A stretch of 64,000 nt of DNA, taken from positions 1 through 64,000 of the forward strand of contig NZ_JAVIFX010000018.1 of NCBI RefSeq assembly GCF_031157255.1, written 5' to 3'. This document shows, one piece after another, positions 17,904 to 28,389 of this stretch. Position 1 is the stretch's first letter. Every line of letters starts with the position of its first letter. The position numbers were made by a program, and so were the translations under genes. The notes beneath the pieces are model-generated. The model was given only the letters and a program-made list of their open reading frames with translations. It made no database searches and was not told where the DNA came from. The DNA is from Bradyrhizobium sp. LHD-71 (GTDB lineage: Bacteria; Pseudomonadota; Alphaproteobacteria; Rhizobiales; Xanthobacteraceae).

Positions 17904-18382
17904 CTCGTTCCCGGCGAGCGACGCAGCAGGGCGGAGGCAGGCCCGTGCAGTTCGATGACCCCTTTTGTTCGGACTGAACGAAACCCCTTTTGCGTTACCC
18001 GCGCTCTGGGCAGGACTGCGGTCGCCTCGCGCGGTGGCAAGGGTGCGCTTAAGTCCGTCCGTTCGCGAATACCGTTTTCTACTTTTACTTGTATTCTCTG
18101 AAGTTCTCCATCCTGCAGCGGCCACTTGTTCGTGTTTCGCGGCTGGATCGACGGAGTGGATTATTCACTCACGCCCTTGGGTCACCGCCTCGCCGAAGCG
18201 TTGACGCCGCTGTGCGCCTGAGGAACGGATAATATGGCCGAGGTCAGCCGCGTCCTTGCCCAGCGCGAAAGCTGGAGCGGTGGGAAGAGCTGACGGACAG
18301 CGCCTCGTCATGGGACGGGCGCAAGCAGCTCCTTTCGCAAGCGTGAAGGTCTTTCGACCTCGCAAACGCTGCGGAGGTCTAT

Positions 18383-19225
18383 TCAGGACGCCTTGCGAGT
18401 CTTGACCGTTTTCTTGCCGCGCGCCGGCTTCGGTGAGGCGGCCGCGGTCTTGCCACCCTTGAGGCTCTGACGCAGAGCGTCCATCAGGTCGACGACGTTC
18501 GCAGCTTGCGGACGCTTGGTCTTCGTAATCGGTCGGCCGGCCTGCTTCTGATTGATCAGCTCCGTCAGCGCGCTTTCGTGGTGATCTTCGAATTTTGACG
18601 GATCGAAGTGGCCCGATTTCTGGTCGACGATATGCTTCGCCAGATCGAGCATCTCCTTCGTGATCTTCACGTCCTGAATGCCATCGAAATACTCGGACGC
18701 GTTGCGGATTTCGTACGGATACCTGAGCAGCAGACCCATGAGACCCTGATCGCGTGGTTCGAGCGCGATGACATGCTCGCGGTTCGTCAGCACAAGCCGT
18801 CCAAGCGCGACCTTGTTTGTCGCCTTGATGGTCTCACGGATGACTGCGTAAGCGTCGTGGCCGACCTTGCCATCCGGAACGAGGAAGTAGGGACGCGAGA
18901 TGTAGAGTTCGTCGATCTCCGTTCGCGGCACGAACCGGTCGATATCGATTGTCTTGGTCGATTCGAGTGCGATGCCTTCGAGCTCGTCCTTGTCGAAAGT
19001 GACGTAGACGTCCTTATCGACCTGGTAGCCCTTGACGATGTCTTCGGCGTCGACGTCTTCGCCGGTCTCCGCATCCACCTTCTGGTATTTGATGCGATGG
19101 CCGGTTTTTCGATTGATTTGATTAAAGCTGATCTTCTCGGCTTCCGATGTCGCGGGGAAGAGCGCGATAGGGCAGGTGACGAGTGACAGCCGCAGAAAGC
19201 CCTTCCAGTTTGCACGCGGCGCCAT
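18383..19225 (-). CDS. ku: Non-homologous end-joining protein Ku
   Basis: A 280-residue bacterial Ku opening with APRANWKGFLRLSLVTCPIA, followed by ISFNQINRKTGHRIKYQKV. It has the core beta-barrel that rings DNA ends (YISRPYFLVPDGKVGHDAYAVIRE and LRYPYEIR) and a Lys-rich tail (TKTKRPQAANVVDLMDALRQSL, then KPARGKKTVKTRKAS). Bacterial Ku recruits LigD to double-strand breaks; no ligD is in this window, and rhizobia often carry several ku/ligD loci. Opposite to the SRAP gene pair that lies 600 bp away. Confidence 0.96.
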   Translation of the reverse strand: MAPRANWKGFLRLSLVTCPIALFPATSEAEKISFNQINRKTGHRIKYQKVDAETGEDVDAEDIVKGYQVDKDVYVTFDKDELEGIALESTKTIDIDRFVPRTEIDELYISRPYFLVPDGKVGHDAYAVIRETIKATNKVALGRLVLTNREHVIALEPRDQGLMGLLLRYPYEIRNASEYFDGIQDVKITKEMLDLAKHIVDQKSGHFDPSKFEDHHESALTELINQKQAGRPITKTKRPQAANVVDLMDALRQSLKGGKTAAASPKPARGKKTVKTRKAS

Positions 19226-19305
19226 GCCGGAACTCCTGATACGCGGTTACGCAAATCAATGTGGGAGCGCCCTGGTCGTTCCGAAATCGTCTTTGCGTGA
19301 TCGCG

Positions 19306-19563
19306 TTACCGGCAGTCGGGGCAGGTGTCTCCAATGGAGCTCAGCACATCATGCAAGGCCGCCACGGCTTCTCTGGCAGTGGCCCCAGGGAAGGGCGCCT
19401 CGCAAGCGGTCTCATAGGCCTGCAGGCGTGCGTCGGGATCTCCCCGACATTGCAAGTAGCCGTGTTCGGGACACTCCTTGATCGCGCCGGCTTCGAGCGG
19501 AATGCCGATCGCCCAACCTTTGATTGTTCGATAGGCCGGCCGCCGTTCTCTCAACATCAGCAT
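19306..19563 (-). CDS. Small conserved Cys-rich protein (85 aa)
   Basis: The ATG at 19563 is preceded by GGAG with 7-bp spacing; the frame extends further upstream, but that part overlaps the gene at 19832 on the other strand and is not credible. The product has WAIGIPLEAGAIKECPEHGY, then DPDARLQAYETA, PFPGATAREAVAALHDVL and a terminal CPDC. This matches a short protein type seen repeatedly in Bradyrhizobium, of unknown function; the Cys-x2-Cys end and the upstream CPEH could bind a metal. 80 bp downstream of ku's start, same strand. Confidence 0.65.
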   Translation of the reverse strand: MLMLRERRPAYRTIKGWAIGIPLEAGAIKECPEHGYLQCRGDPDARLQAYETACEAPFPGATAREAVAALHDVLSSIGDTCPDCR

Positions 19564-19831
19564 CGCAACGCTCCGCTTGACCGTTCGCGATATGGGAATC
19601 AGGTCCGTGATCAGTTGCGCTGCTATCACAGGGCAGGGATTCGAAAGCGCTGCGGCCCGTCTTATCCACCTGTTCCCGATGCGGACAAAACCGGGAAGAC
19701 GCTGTCGTTGCTGCAGCCTTGCCGGGCCGCTCTGCCCCGCGCCTGCAACCACAAATCGTCTTGAAACCCATCCGGCATATGAGAACATTTCATGAACATT
19801 CGCAAGATGGATCTGGGCCAAGATCGGCAAA

Positions 19832-20263
19832 ATGAGCGCAAGGTCACGCGACCGCATTTTCGGAGACAAGCTGCGGGCAGCGAAAATCCGGCTGGAATCT
19901 GCCAGGAGGCAGTCCCGCGACGCTGAGAGCGACATCGTCGCGGCCGAGTGCGAAGTCTGGTCCGCGCAAATGGAAGGCTATGGCGGCCCTGCGCAACCGT
20001 CTCCGACGATCGCGCAGGCGGTCGGCGCTGGCTTCTTTTTTCTGGAAGTGAAGTGCCGCCGCTGCAACCATCAGGGGGCGGTCGACCTGCGACGTCTGCG
20101 CCGACACGAAAGTACGGAGATCTGGCGGCTGGAGGCATCGCTGAGCTGCGAGAGGTGTCGCGCCGGACATCGCTGGAAAGCCGAGGTGCACATGATTAGG
20201 CTTTCCCGCGCACCGGATACGAGCGGGCCGTGGTACGCGCCCGATGAGCTGGACGGGCACTGA
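19832..20263 (+). CDS. Cys4 zinc-ribbon-like protein coupled to the SRAP gene (143 aa)
   Basis: The first 55 residues are a charged helix or short coiled coil ([19 protein letters not shown]). After a hydrophobic turn come [20 protein letters not shown] and [18 protein letters not shown]: two Cys-x2-Cys knuckles about 35 residues apart, likely a zinc ribbon. Its stop codon TGA overlaps the start of the SRAP gene by one base, so the two are translationally coupled. A nucleic-acid or protein-binding role alongside SRAP is inferred from the coupling; no characterised homologue is recognised. Confidence 0.75.
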   Translation: MSARSRDRIFGDKLRAAKIRLESARRQSRDAESDIVAAECEVWSAQMEGYGGPAQPSPTIAQAVGAGFFFLEVKCRRCNHQGAVDLRRLRRHESTEIWRLEASLSCERCRAGHRWKAEVHMIRLSRAPDTSGPWYAPDELDGH

Positions 20264-20979
20264 TGTGCAATCTCTACAGCATGACGAAGAACGTCGATGC
20301 GATCCGGAAGCTGTTCGGCGGCCGCAACAATGCAGGCAACGTACCCGGTCTGCCGGGCATCTTCCCCGATTATCCGGCGCCGGTGGTGCGCAACGCAAAG
20401 GGCGATCGCGAAATCACGATGATGCGCTGGGGCATGCCGACATCGCAGCGCGCGATGATGGATGCGACCAACAGGAGAATTCGCAAGCTCGAAGCGAAAG
20501 GCCAGAAGGTCGATTACAAAGAGCTGCTTCGCAGGGAGCCGGACAGCGGCGTCACCAACATTCGCAACGTGTCGAGCGCGCATTGGAAGCGCTGGCTCAG
20601 TCCCGCCAATCGTTGCCTCGTGCCGTTCACGTCGTTCGCCGAATACGACACGATCGATGGCAGGAAGGTACCGGTATGGTTCGCAGCCGATGAAAGCAGG
20701 CCCTTGATGTGCTTCGCCGGCATCTGGACCAACTGGACGTCTGTTCGCAAAGCCAGAGAAGGCGAGGTCACGACGGATCTCTTTGCCTTCCTCACCTCTG
20801 CGCCCAATGCCGAGGTTGCGAGAGTTCATCGGCAGGCAATGCCGGTGATCCTGACGACCAGCGAGCAATTCGATCTCTGGATGACGGCTGCCTGGGATAA
20901 AGCCTTAAAGTTGCAGAGGCCGCTGCCGGATGGTTCACTCAAGGTCGTTGCCGGCGGCGAGAAGGAAGACAACGGATAG
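20263..20979 (+). CDS. SOS response-associated peptidase (SRAP; YedK/HMCES-like)
   Basis: A 238-residue SRAP protein. Met1 is removed to expose catalytic Cys2 (MCNLYS), which crosslinks to abasic sites in single-stranded DNA and shields replication forks. The other active-site residues appear in place: Asn99 in TNIRN, Glu127 in VPFTSFAEY and His189 in [10 protein letters not shown]. Length is typical. It overlaps the upstream zinc-ribbon-like gene by one base and lies near ku. No LexA box was identified upstream of the pair. Confidence 0.93.
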   Translation: MCNLYSMTKNVDAIRKLFGGRNNAGNVPGLPGIFPDYPAPVVRNAKGDREITMMRWGMPTSQRAMMDATNRRIRKLEAKGQKVDYKELLRREPDSGVTNIRNVSSAHWKRWLSPANRCLVPFTSFAEYDTIDGRKVPVWFAADESRPLMCFAGIWTNWTSVRKAREGEVTTDLFAFLTSAPNAEVARVHRQAMPVILTTSEQFDLWMTAAWDKALKLQRPLPDGSLKVVAGGEKEDNG

Positions 20980-21062
20980 GCGCGCGCATTGCCCAAGTTT
21001 GCGCACATCTTGGTGCTTTCTCAGCAATGCGAAATGTCAATGTGATTCGATCATGGATGACC

Positions 21063-21296
21063 ATGAGTGACGATTACCTCGAAGAGGCTTGCGTCGCCCT
21101 CGTTTCCATTGATTTGGACGATAGCAAAGACGTTTCCGCCTATGTCGTCGGCTGCTCGTCTCCAGAAGAGACCGAGGCGATTATCCGTCAGGAGTACGGT
21201 CCCGAGATACGCGTCGAAATCATCGTTTCGAAGCTGTCCAGCTCCGATGCGAAAAGTCTCAGGCTAAGACCGCGCGAGATACGACCCTGGCAGTGA
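21063..21296 (+). CDS. Hypothetical protein (77 aa)
   Basis: A small acidic protein beginning MSDDYLEEACVALVSIDLDD, with a beta-alpha-beta pattern (SAYVVGCSSPEETEAIIRQE, then EIRVEIIVSKL). I choose the ATG at 21063; two in-frame ATGs upstream (21027, 21057) add only a short unconserved leader. Function not recognised. Its 3' end overlaps the convergent LuxR-type gene by 33 bp. Confidence 0.5.
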   Translation: MSDDYLEEACVALVSIDLDDSKDVSAYVVGCSSPEETEAIIRQEYGPEIRVEIIVSKLSSSDAKSLRLRPREIRPWQ

Positions 21297-21977
21297 CACT
21301 GCCGTATCCCCAAGAAAGCCTGCGGCAAAACTGCCCCGCTGTTGTGACCCGAAGCCAGGCTTCATCAGCTTTGCTGCGATAAACGCGGCTTCGGTACGAT
21401 TGCGAGCGTTCAGAGCGCGCAGAACCGCCGTCGTGTGAATCTTGGCGGTGCCGGCGGCAATTCCCATCTCCCTTGCGATTTCTTTCGTCGACATTCCCGC
21501 CGCCAATAACGGCAGGAGCTCCCGCTGCCGCGGCGTCAGCTTGGGAAGGTCGGAATGCATGTCGGCTTCCGGCTCCACGGAGGGCGCTTCATCGACCAGC
21601 CAGCGCGGCACGTACATCTTACCGGACAGCAAGTCGCCGAGACCCATCAGCAATTCTGCGTCCGGCTGAAGTTTGCAAATAAAACCGTGGAAGCCCGCCG
21701 ACAAGAACTTGAATACGTCAGCCCTTACCCGGGTGTTCGACATGACCGCAAAGCGCGCTTGCGGGTTGATCGCCCGGACGTTCTGCAAGATCCCGGGCGA
21801 GCTGTCGCTGAGGCTCGCCACGTCGATGAGCAGCAGGTCGAAAGGTGTCGCTACAACGGCGACGTCCTCCAGCGAGACGGACTCCATCACGCGAGACGGT
21901 GGAAAATGAGTCTCTATCAGCCGCCGAAGTCCCTGGCGGTAGACGCCGTGCTGGTCAATTGCGAGGATTGAATTCAA
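21264..21977 (-). CDS. LuxR-type (NarL/FixJ) response regulator
   Basis: A 237-residue protein. The N-terminal receiver-like domain has ILAIDQHGVYRQGL, where the usual DD acidic pair is D-Q, a probable phospho-acceptor Asp in FDLLLIDVASL and a Lys in FICKLQPDAEL. The C-terminal LuxR helix-turn-helix is LTPRQRELLPLLAAGMSTKE then IAREMGIAAGTAKIHTTAVL. It is a DNA-binding regulator with no partner kinase nearby. It has its own promoter in the divergent 316-bp gap shared with the acetyltransferase gene. Confidence 0.9.
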   Translation of the reverse strand: MNSILAIDQHGVYRQGLRRLIETHFPPSRVMESVSLEDVAVVATPFDLLLIDVASLSDSSPGILQNVRAINPQARFAVMSNTRVRADVFKFLSAGFHGFICKLQPDAELLMGLGDLLSGKMYVPRWLVDEAPSVEPEADMHSDLPKLTPRQRELLPLLAAGMSTKEIAREMGIAAGTAKIHTTAVLRALNARNRTEAAFIAAKLMKPGFGSQQRGSFAAGFLGDTAVSLPGSYLARS

Positions 21978-22293
21978 GATCGCCCCCCGGCCTCACCGGC
22001 CTCATTAACTAAGCGTTAATATACATACGTCTGGCGTACGTAGCATTACGTTCAATCGATTGCGCTCTTTACCCACATGTCCGCGAGCCGACCGGGGCCG
22101 TTTCCTGCTGAATGGTTAAATTCCTGAGTTCCGCGCTGATCGCCATCGAGCAACGCGTCATGAAGTTCGACGATGCCGCAACTTGCGCGCGTGCTGTAAG
22201 GCGGGAAGGTGCTACTTTCCGGCAGGTCGTCGAGCTTATCGGGAGCACCGCGACTTCAACATTAACAGATTATGCTACCGCGAGTGATGCAAC
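21978..22293. other. Divergent intergenic region (LuxR regulator / acetyltransferase)
   Basis: The regulator-proximal part is AT-richer than its surroundings (TTAACTAAGCGTTAATATACATACG) and is a likely promoter. A longer frame on the plus strand overlapping the acetyltransferase (from 22112) lacks any motif. Nothing else was identified. Confidence 0.4.
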
Positions 22294-22857
22294 ATGCCGA
22301 CTGCACGCGACAGGATGTTATCCGGGCAACCTTACGATGCTCTCGACCCTGAACTGGTTGCGGCAAGATCCAGGGCGAGAGAGCTTTGCCAGCAGCTCAA
22401 CGCAGCACCGGATTCTGATGAACTGTTACGTCGAGAGCTTTGCAGGCAGATCTTTGGCAAGGGTGGCGATACAGTCTGGATGCAGCCGCCGTTCTTCTGT
22501 GACTACGGCTCCAACATCGAACTGGGCGAGCGCGTCTTCTTCAACTTCAACTGCATTGTGCTGGACGTCTGCAAGGTCCGCATCGGCGACTTCACGCTGT
22601 TCGGGCCGGGCGCTCAAGTTCTGACACCCGTCCATCCGTTCAACGCGGCAGAACGCCGGAAAGAGGAATACGGCAAGCCGGTCGATATCGGATCGGATGT
22701 GTGGATCGGGGCAGGGGCACTTATTCTGCCCGGCGTGCGTATCGGCGCGCGCTCCGTCATCGGTGCCGGTAGCGTCGTCACCCGAGACATCCCGGAAGGT
22801 GTGTTTGCGGCCGGTAACCCGTGCCGTGTTATTCGCGAAATCTCGGACGACGAATGA
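22294..22857 (+). CDS. Sugar O-acetyltransferase (maltose acetyltransferase / NodL type)
   Basis: A 187-residue left-handed beta-helix acyltransferase. The N-terminal maltose acetyltransferase domain contains MLSGQPYDALDPELVAARSR, and the hexapeptide repeats include IELGERVFFNFNCIVLD, GPGAQVLTPVHPF (catalytic His), DIGSDVWIGAGALILPGV and VIGAGSVVTRDIPEGVFAAGNP. It transfers acetyl from acetyl-CoA to a sugar hydroxyl. NodL-like copies modify Nod factors in rhizobia, but no nod genes are nearby, so a general sugar role is more likely. The ribosome-binding site is weak. Confidence 0.92.
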   Translation: MPTARDRMLSGQPYDALDPELVAARSRARELCQQLNAAPDSDELLRRELCRQIFGKGGDTVWMQPPFFCDYGSNIELGERVFFNFNCIVLDVCKVRIGDFTLFGPGAQVLTPVHPFNAAERRKEEYGKPVDIGSDVWIGAGALILPGVRIGARSVIGAGSVVTRDIPEGVFAAGNPCRVIREISDDE

Positions 22858-23141
22858 GCGGAGGGTAGCCTTCCGTTTGGCTGCCGTCCTGCGGGTGATG
22901 GATCCAGGCAGGCAGCGGATGCACTGCGTATGCAGTCGGGCGCTCCGAACGGCCAGATTCCTATCAATGACCGGCGAGCAAACTGAAGTGATGGTGCTGC
23001 TCGCGCCGCCTCGGCATGTCATCCTTGACAATCCGTATCGGTTGCGCGACCAATATTGCCTACGGGGCCTATGACGGTCGCCCCGTCGAAGGCTCGGTTG
23101 GCCCAAGCACCGTCTCCTTCCAGTTGTGGAGGAGACCGATG

Positions 23142-23963
23142 ATGGCTCCGGGCTTTTTTATTTCTCCGCAAGATCTGTGGTTCCTGACCGGCACTGAGCG
23201 GGTGCCGCAAATCGTCGATGTGTGTCGCCGCGACGTTCACGACAGCATGCGTGGCGTGCTGCCTGCTTCAATCTGGCATGATCCTGCCGCCGGTGACGGT
23301 TGGATGAATGCGCTCGATCGTACGCGACCGGTCGTGGTCGCCTGCAAGGCGGGACATCAGCTCAGCCAGTCGACAGGGGCGTTGCTGCGCGCAGGAGGTT
23401 TCAATGCATGCGTGCTCGAGGGGGGCTACGAGGCCTGGAATGGTGCTCGTCTTCCCCTGGTCGAGCGTACGGCGCTGGAGAAGCATGCGCCACGCTCGCC
23501 GAGTGTGTGGGTGACGCGCCGGCGTCCCAAGATTGACCGCATTGCGTGCCCCTGGCTGATCCGGCGCTTCATAGATGCAAACGCGACCATCCTGTTTGTC
23601 GATCCGCCGGAGGTGACGCACGTTGCGGCCGAGATCGGCGCGGTGCCGTTCGATGTGGAAGGCGTGGAGCTTTCCCACGAAGGACCGCGCTGCAGCTTCG
23701 ATACCATGCTGAAAGTATTCGGGCTCGAAGGAGAGCCGACGCTCGATCGTCTGGCGCTGATCGTGCGTGGCGCCGATACGGCGCGGCATGACCTTGCGTC
23801 CGAAGCTGCCGGACTTCATGCGATCTCGCTCGGCCTGTCGGCGCTGGCAGGCGACGACGACCACGGTCTCCTGCAACGCGGCTTCGTTTTATACGACGGA
23901 CTCTTGGCGTGGGCGCGCCATGCGGCGGAGGAACGGCATAACTGGCCAGCCAAGTCAGCGTGA
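23142..23963 (+). CDS. chrB: Chromate resistance protein: rhodanese-like domain fused to ChrB domain
   Basis: A 273-residue protein. Residues 1-110 are rhodanese-like, with VVACKAGHQLSQSTGALLRA carrying the active-site Cys and VLEGGYEAWNG closing the fold. Residues from about 120 form a ChrB domain: VTRRRPKIDRIACPWLIRRF, DPPEVTHVAAEIGAVPFDVE and FDTMLKVFGLEGEPTLDRLA. ChrB proteins regulate or support chromate efflux. The start at 23142 has GGAGGAG (23128-23134) at 7 bp; an adjacent ATG is at 23139. It overlaps the region immediately before chrA and is surely co-transcribed. Confidence 0.85.
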   Translation: MAPGFFISPQDLWFLTGTERVPQIVDVCRRDVHDSMRGVLPASIWHDPAAGDGWMNALDRTRPVVVACKAGHQLSQSTGALLRAGGFNACVLEGGYEAWNGARLPLVERTALEKHAPRSPSVWVTRRRPKIDRIACPWLIRRFIDANATILFVDPPEVTHVAAEIGAVPFDVEGVELSHEGPRCSFDTMLKVFGLEGEPTLDRLALIVRGADTARHDLASEAAGLHAISLGLSALAGDDDHGLLQRGFVLYDGLLAWARHAAEERHNWPAKSA

Positions 23964-23971
23964 GGCCAGCA

Positions 23972-25381
<1,410 letters not shown>

Positions 25382-25514
25382 GCTGGGAGTTCGCATTGCT
25401 TGCGTCTCGTGTGACGCCCGACTGCCTTGACCGTGGTGGCGATGGCGGGGCAGGAGCGGTTATGCTGCCTGGCGTGCCCACCTCAGGCGTTGTCGCGAGC
25501 CAGCGAAAACAACC

Positions 25515-26585
25515 TCACGGCTTGATCTGACGGATGCGGATATAGTGATCATTTTCAAGCTGACATGAGACACGGCCGGCACGCTCTTGCGGTACGCCGT
25601 CAATCGCAATGAGCTTGTCTTTCAGAATCCTGGCTGCTGCAAATGCATTGCCGTTGCCGATCAGAAATTCGCCGCCATTGATGACGCCGTTTGAGCTGAT
25701 CTCGAACATCCCCTCCGGATAAGTGCCCGTGGGGCTGTTGAGAAAATCAAAGGGTTGCCCCTTTGGTGAATAACTCTCGAACTGCATTTTTGCCGTGCCG
25801 GGTCCGAGAATGAACTGCGAACCGCTCCGGACCCTGATGGAGTCGGACTGCAGATCGATGTTTGCGGAGTCAGCCGTTTTCACGCGGGTGTCGCTCAGCG
25901 TCAGCGTGGGTGCCTTCAGGAGGCCGCTGGCTTCCCCGGTGAAGTTCGCCTCGGTCCCATCGAGTGTCATCGCCACGTCGGCATCAGTGCCCGACGTGGT
26001 CCATGCCAACGAATATCCGGAGGCGGGTGCCGAAGCGACATTTATTGTGGCGGAGCTTATCTGGAAGGTCTGCGACGTGGCGACCGCCATCTGTGCCATA
26101 CCCGACAGGGTCATATTGACGAACGAAGTTTCGTCACGAGGGAGAGCGAAGAACATGCAGCCGATGTCAGCCACCCCCTCGTCTTGAATATTGACGTTCA
26201 AGATCCCGATCGAACCAACGAGCAGGGTTCCTGCAGGACCGGGTTCTGCGACGATAAACCGGGCATCGTTCTGAATCGTCAAATTCGTTTCGGGAGTGCC
26301 AAGCGATCCGAACCACAATTCGGTTATCGCGCTGCTGGCGTCATACGTGAACGTACCGCGCTTGAAGTTGATAGCGGTCGGCGCGGTCCCCGCGCCATCT
26401 CCCCATGTCGTGATGTCACCGGGAGGCGTGACCTGCAAGACGAGCGTCGACCCAGCGGCATCCATTGTGAATGACTTTCCGGAGGCCTTGCTGAAGCTGC
26501 TTGCCTGTCCCTTCAAGGTGTCGCCGTCGCCTTGATAGGTTTGATCCGCGGTCGGGTCCCATCGAAAAGTTGTTGCCTTGCTCAT
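25515..26585 (-). CDS. Beta-rich hypothetical protein (356 aa), possible beta-helix/adhesin-like
   Basis: Start at 26585, with GGAGG 5 bp upstream in the same strand sense; an ATG at 26657 is further up without a site. The protein is rich in Thr, Ser, Gly and Ala and poor in Lys and Arg. It shows rung-like stretches such as SSAITELWFGS, ARFIVAEPGPAGTLLVGSIG, LTLSDTRVKTADSANIDLQS and SIRVRSGSQFILGPG, as in right-handed beta-helices. It has no signal peptide, lipobox or barrel end. No family recognised. Next to a phosphodiesterase gene in the same direction, separated by 192 bp. Confidence 0.7.
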   Translation of the reverse strand: MSKATTFRWDPTADQTYQGDGDTLKGQASSFSKASGKSFTMDAAGSTLVLQVTPPGDITTWGDGAGTAPTAINFKRGTFTYDASSAITELWFGSLGTPETNLTIQNDARFIVAEPGPAGTLLVGSIGILNVNIQDEGVADIGCMFFALPRDETSFVNMTLSGMAQMAVATSQTFQISSATINVASAPASGYSLAWTTSGTDADVAMTLDGTEANFTGEASGLLKAPTLTLSDTRVKTADSANIDLQSDSIRVRSGSQFILGPGTAKMQFESYSPKGQPFDFLNSPTGTYPEGMFEISSNGVINGGEFLIGNGNAFAAARILKDKLIAIDGVPQERAGRVSCQLENDHYIRIRQIKP

Positions 26586-26777
26586 CGCGTCCTCCATCGA
26601 AAGGGCTATGGCCTGCAACGATAGATGGAAGCGCGAACGGCGCCACAGGATCGGCATTTCTTGGTGAAGCCGGCGTGAGACCGCTGTTCGATATCGATTG
26701 ATTGTCAGAGGATTGTTTCGCCGGCGCGCCGAGCGGCGGCGCGTTCGCGTTTCGCGCCGGCTGGAAGCCCGCTCTCG

Positions 26778-28250
26778 CTAGTGCCCGCCTCCAAGAATGA
26801 AGCGCCGCCCGTCCTGTTCGACGAGGTCGACGTGCTGCGTGAAGGCGCCGTTGCCGGCGGAGTGGCGGCTTCGTTGCGGCTCGTTACGAGGCGGTTGAGC
26901 GAGGTTGCGGCCCTGCATGCTCGGCGCGGGCGGCAAACCCAGCAGGCCGAGGACGGTCGGGGCAATGTCGATGATGCCGGCCGGCGCCGATGACAGGCCG
27001 CGCTGCGGCTCTGCTGTGGCGGCTGAGAGGATCAGCACGGTGTTCAACTCGTGTGGATTGATACCGCCATGCATGCCGCCACCGAGCGGCACGTCCCCCG
27101 GTGTCATGCCGCCAAGGCCGGGAAGGCCGAAGGGGTCCGCGGTCAGGTCCGATCGCAGGATGAACATCAGCTCGGGTTGCCGCTCGTGCCCGTTGCCGAT
27201 CAAGCCGAGCGACAGCGTGCCGTCGACCTGGCCCTCGACCTCGTTGCGGGCGGGAGTGAAGACATGTCCGACATGAGGCTGCTCCATCAGCCATGCCGCG
27301 AGGCGGCTGAGCGCCTTACGATCGCCGTTGCGCAGGCGGATCTCGCCGCTGATGCCGCCGGTCGCGATGAAGGCGGCATCGGCGAAGTCGCTGGACGAGG
27401 CGATGCCGAAGCCCGCCTGTCTGGCTTCGTCGAAGAGCGGGTGGAGCGCGCCCGTCGAGATCTGCCCATGATCGGAAGCGGCGATGACCGCGATGCGCTC
27501 CGCGTCCGGCTGGGCCTCGACCCAGTCCAGAATCGCGCCGAACGCCTTGTCGGCCTCCTGCAGGCCGGCGGCCGCCGCGGGCGAGCCGATGCCCTTGTAG
27601 TGGAAGGTCGTGTCGGGCTCGTTGAACCAGACCAGCGCCACGTCCGGCGCGAGCACAGGCAGCACGTGCTCGGTCATGAGCCGCGCCGCATAACGCAGCT
27701 CGCCAAGACGCGGCATCTCGCGCTCCGGCAACGGACCAATCCGCTCCAGCGCCTCGGCAAAGGCATGGGGCGTCTGCGTGCTGTTCGCGCCATGCATCGA
27801 GAAGGTCCAGTGTCCGTTGTCGCGGGCGCGCGGGTTGATGAAATGCGCCGAACCCGCCGAGCCGGTATGGACCACGGCGAGCCGCCGCCCAACCCGGGCG
27901 AGCATGTCGCCGAAAGTGTCGACGCCGACGAGGCGCCCGTTGTGATGAGCCTCGGCGCGGTAGATCAGCTCGGCACGGCTGGTATCGAAGATGCATTCGG
28001 GAATGGCGGCGGCGTGGAGGAAGGCGTTGCCGACAATTCCGTGAAAGGTCGGGGGCGCGCCGGTGGCTATCGAGGTCGTCGCGACGCGCGTTAACGACGG
28101 GAAGACGCTTCGCGCCTCGCGAAACCACGTGCCCCGGGCCGCCAGCCTCAGGATGTTCGGCGTCAATTCCGCGGTCACCATGTCGGGCCGAAGCCCGTCG
28201 AACACTGCCACCACCACCCGGTCGGCGGTCGACGTTTCACCATGTGCCAT
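26778..28250 (-). CDS. Type I phosphodiesterase / nucleotide pyrophosphatase (alkaline phosphatase superfamily)
   Basis: A 490-residue enzyme. VVVAVFDGLRPDM holds the first metal ligand (Asp18), and VFPSLTRVATTSIATG the nucleophilic Thr54 in the NPP-type position. The second metal site is in WFNEPDTTFHYKG and AASDHGQIST, and GGMHGGINPHEL gives the late histidines. The C-terminal GIIDIAPTVLGLLGLP is typical of the superfamily. It cleaves phosphodiesters, with the substrate unknown. There is no signal peptide. It is the same superfamily as the sulfatases at 4-13 kb, but of a distinct branch and outside the proposed island. Confidence 0.9.
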   Translation of the reverse strand: MAHGETSTADRVVVAVFDGLRPDMVTAELTPNILRLAARGTWFREARSVFPSLTRVATTSIATGAPPTFHGIVGNAFLHAAAIPECIFDTSRAELIYRAEAHHNGRLVGVDTFGDMLARVGRRLAVVHTGSAGSAHFINPRARDNGHWTFSMHGANSTQTPHAFAEALERIGPLPEREMPRLGELRYAARLMTEHVLPVLAPDVALVWFNEPDTTFHYKGIGSPAAAAGLQEADKAFGAILDWVEAQPDAERIAVIAASDHGQISTGALHPLFDEARQAGFGIASSSDFADAAFIATGGISGEIRLRNGDRKALSRLAAWLMEQPHVGHVFTPARNEVEGQVDGTLSLGLIGNGHERQPELMFILRSDLTADPFGLPGLGGMTPGDVPLGGGMHGGINPHELNTVLILSAATAEPQRGLSSAPAGIIDIAPTVLGLLGLPPAPSMQGRNLAQPPRNEPQRSRHSAGNGAFTQHVDLVEQDGRRFILGGGH

Positions 28251-28389
28251 GAGATCATCCTTGGGTAGGGCGAGCGCGGTTCACGGCGCCGTCAAACCGC
28301 ACGTCGGTGACCTTAGGATGACAAATAGGATGTTGGCGAGGGACAATTGCTCGAACCGCCGGCACTGGGGCAGGGCGGTCACTTCGGTA

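Noticed and set aside
18383-19225. Ku-LigD two-gene repair operon
   Set aside because: No ligase or polymerase/phosphoesterase domain gene lies on either side of ku in this window.
22112-22624. 170-codon frame overlapping the O-acetyltransferase
   Set aside because: No motif, and it runs in another frame through clear hexapeptide repeats.
22294-22857. Nodulation gene nodL
   Set aside because: The protein is of the right family, but there are no nod genes or nod box near, so a specific nodulation role is unsupported.
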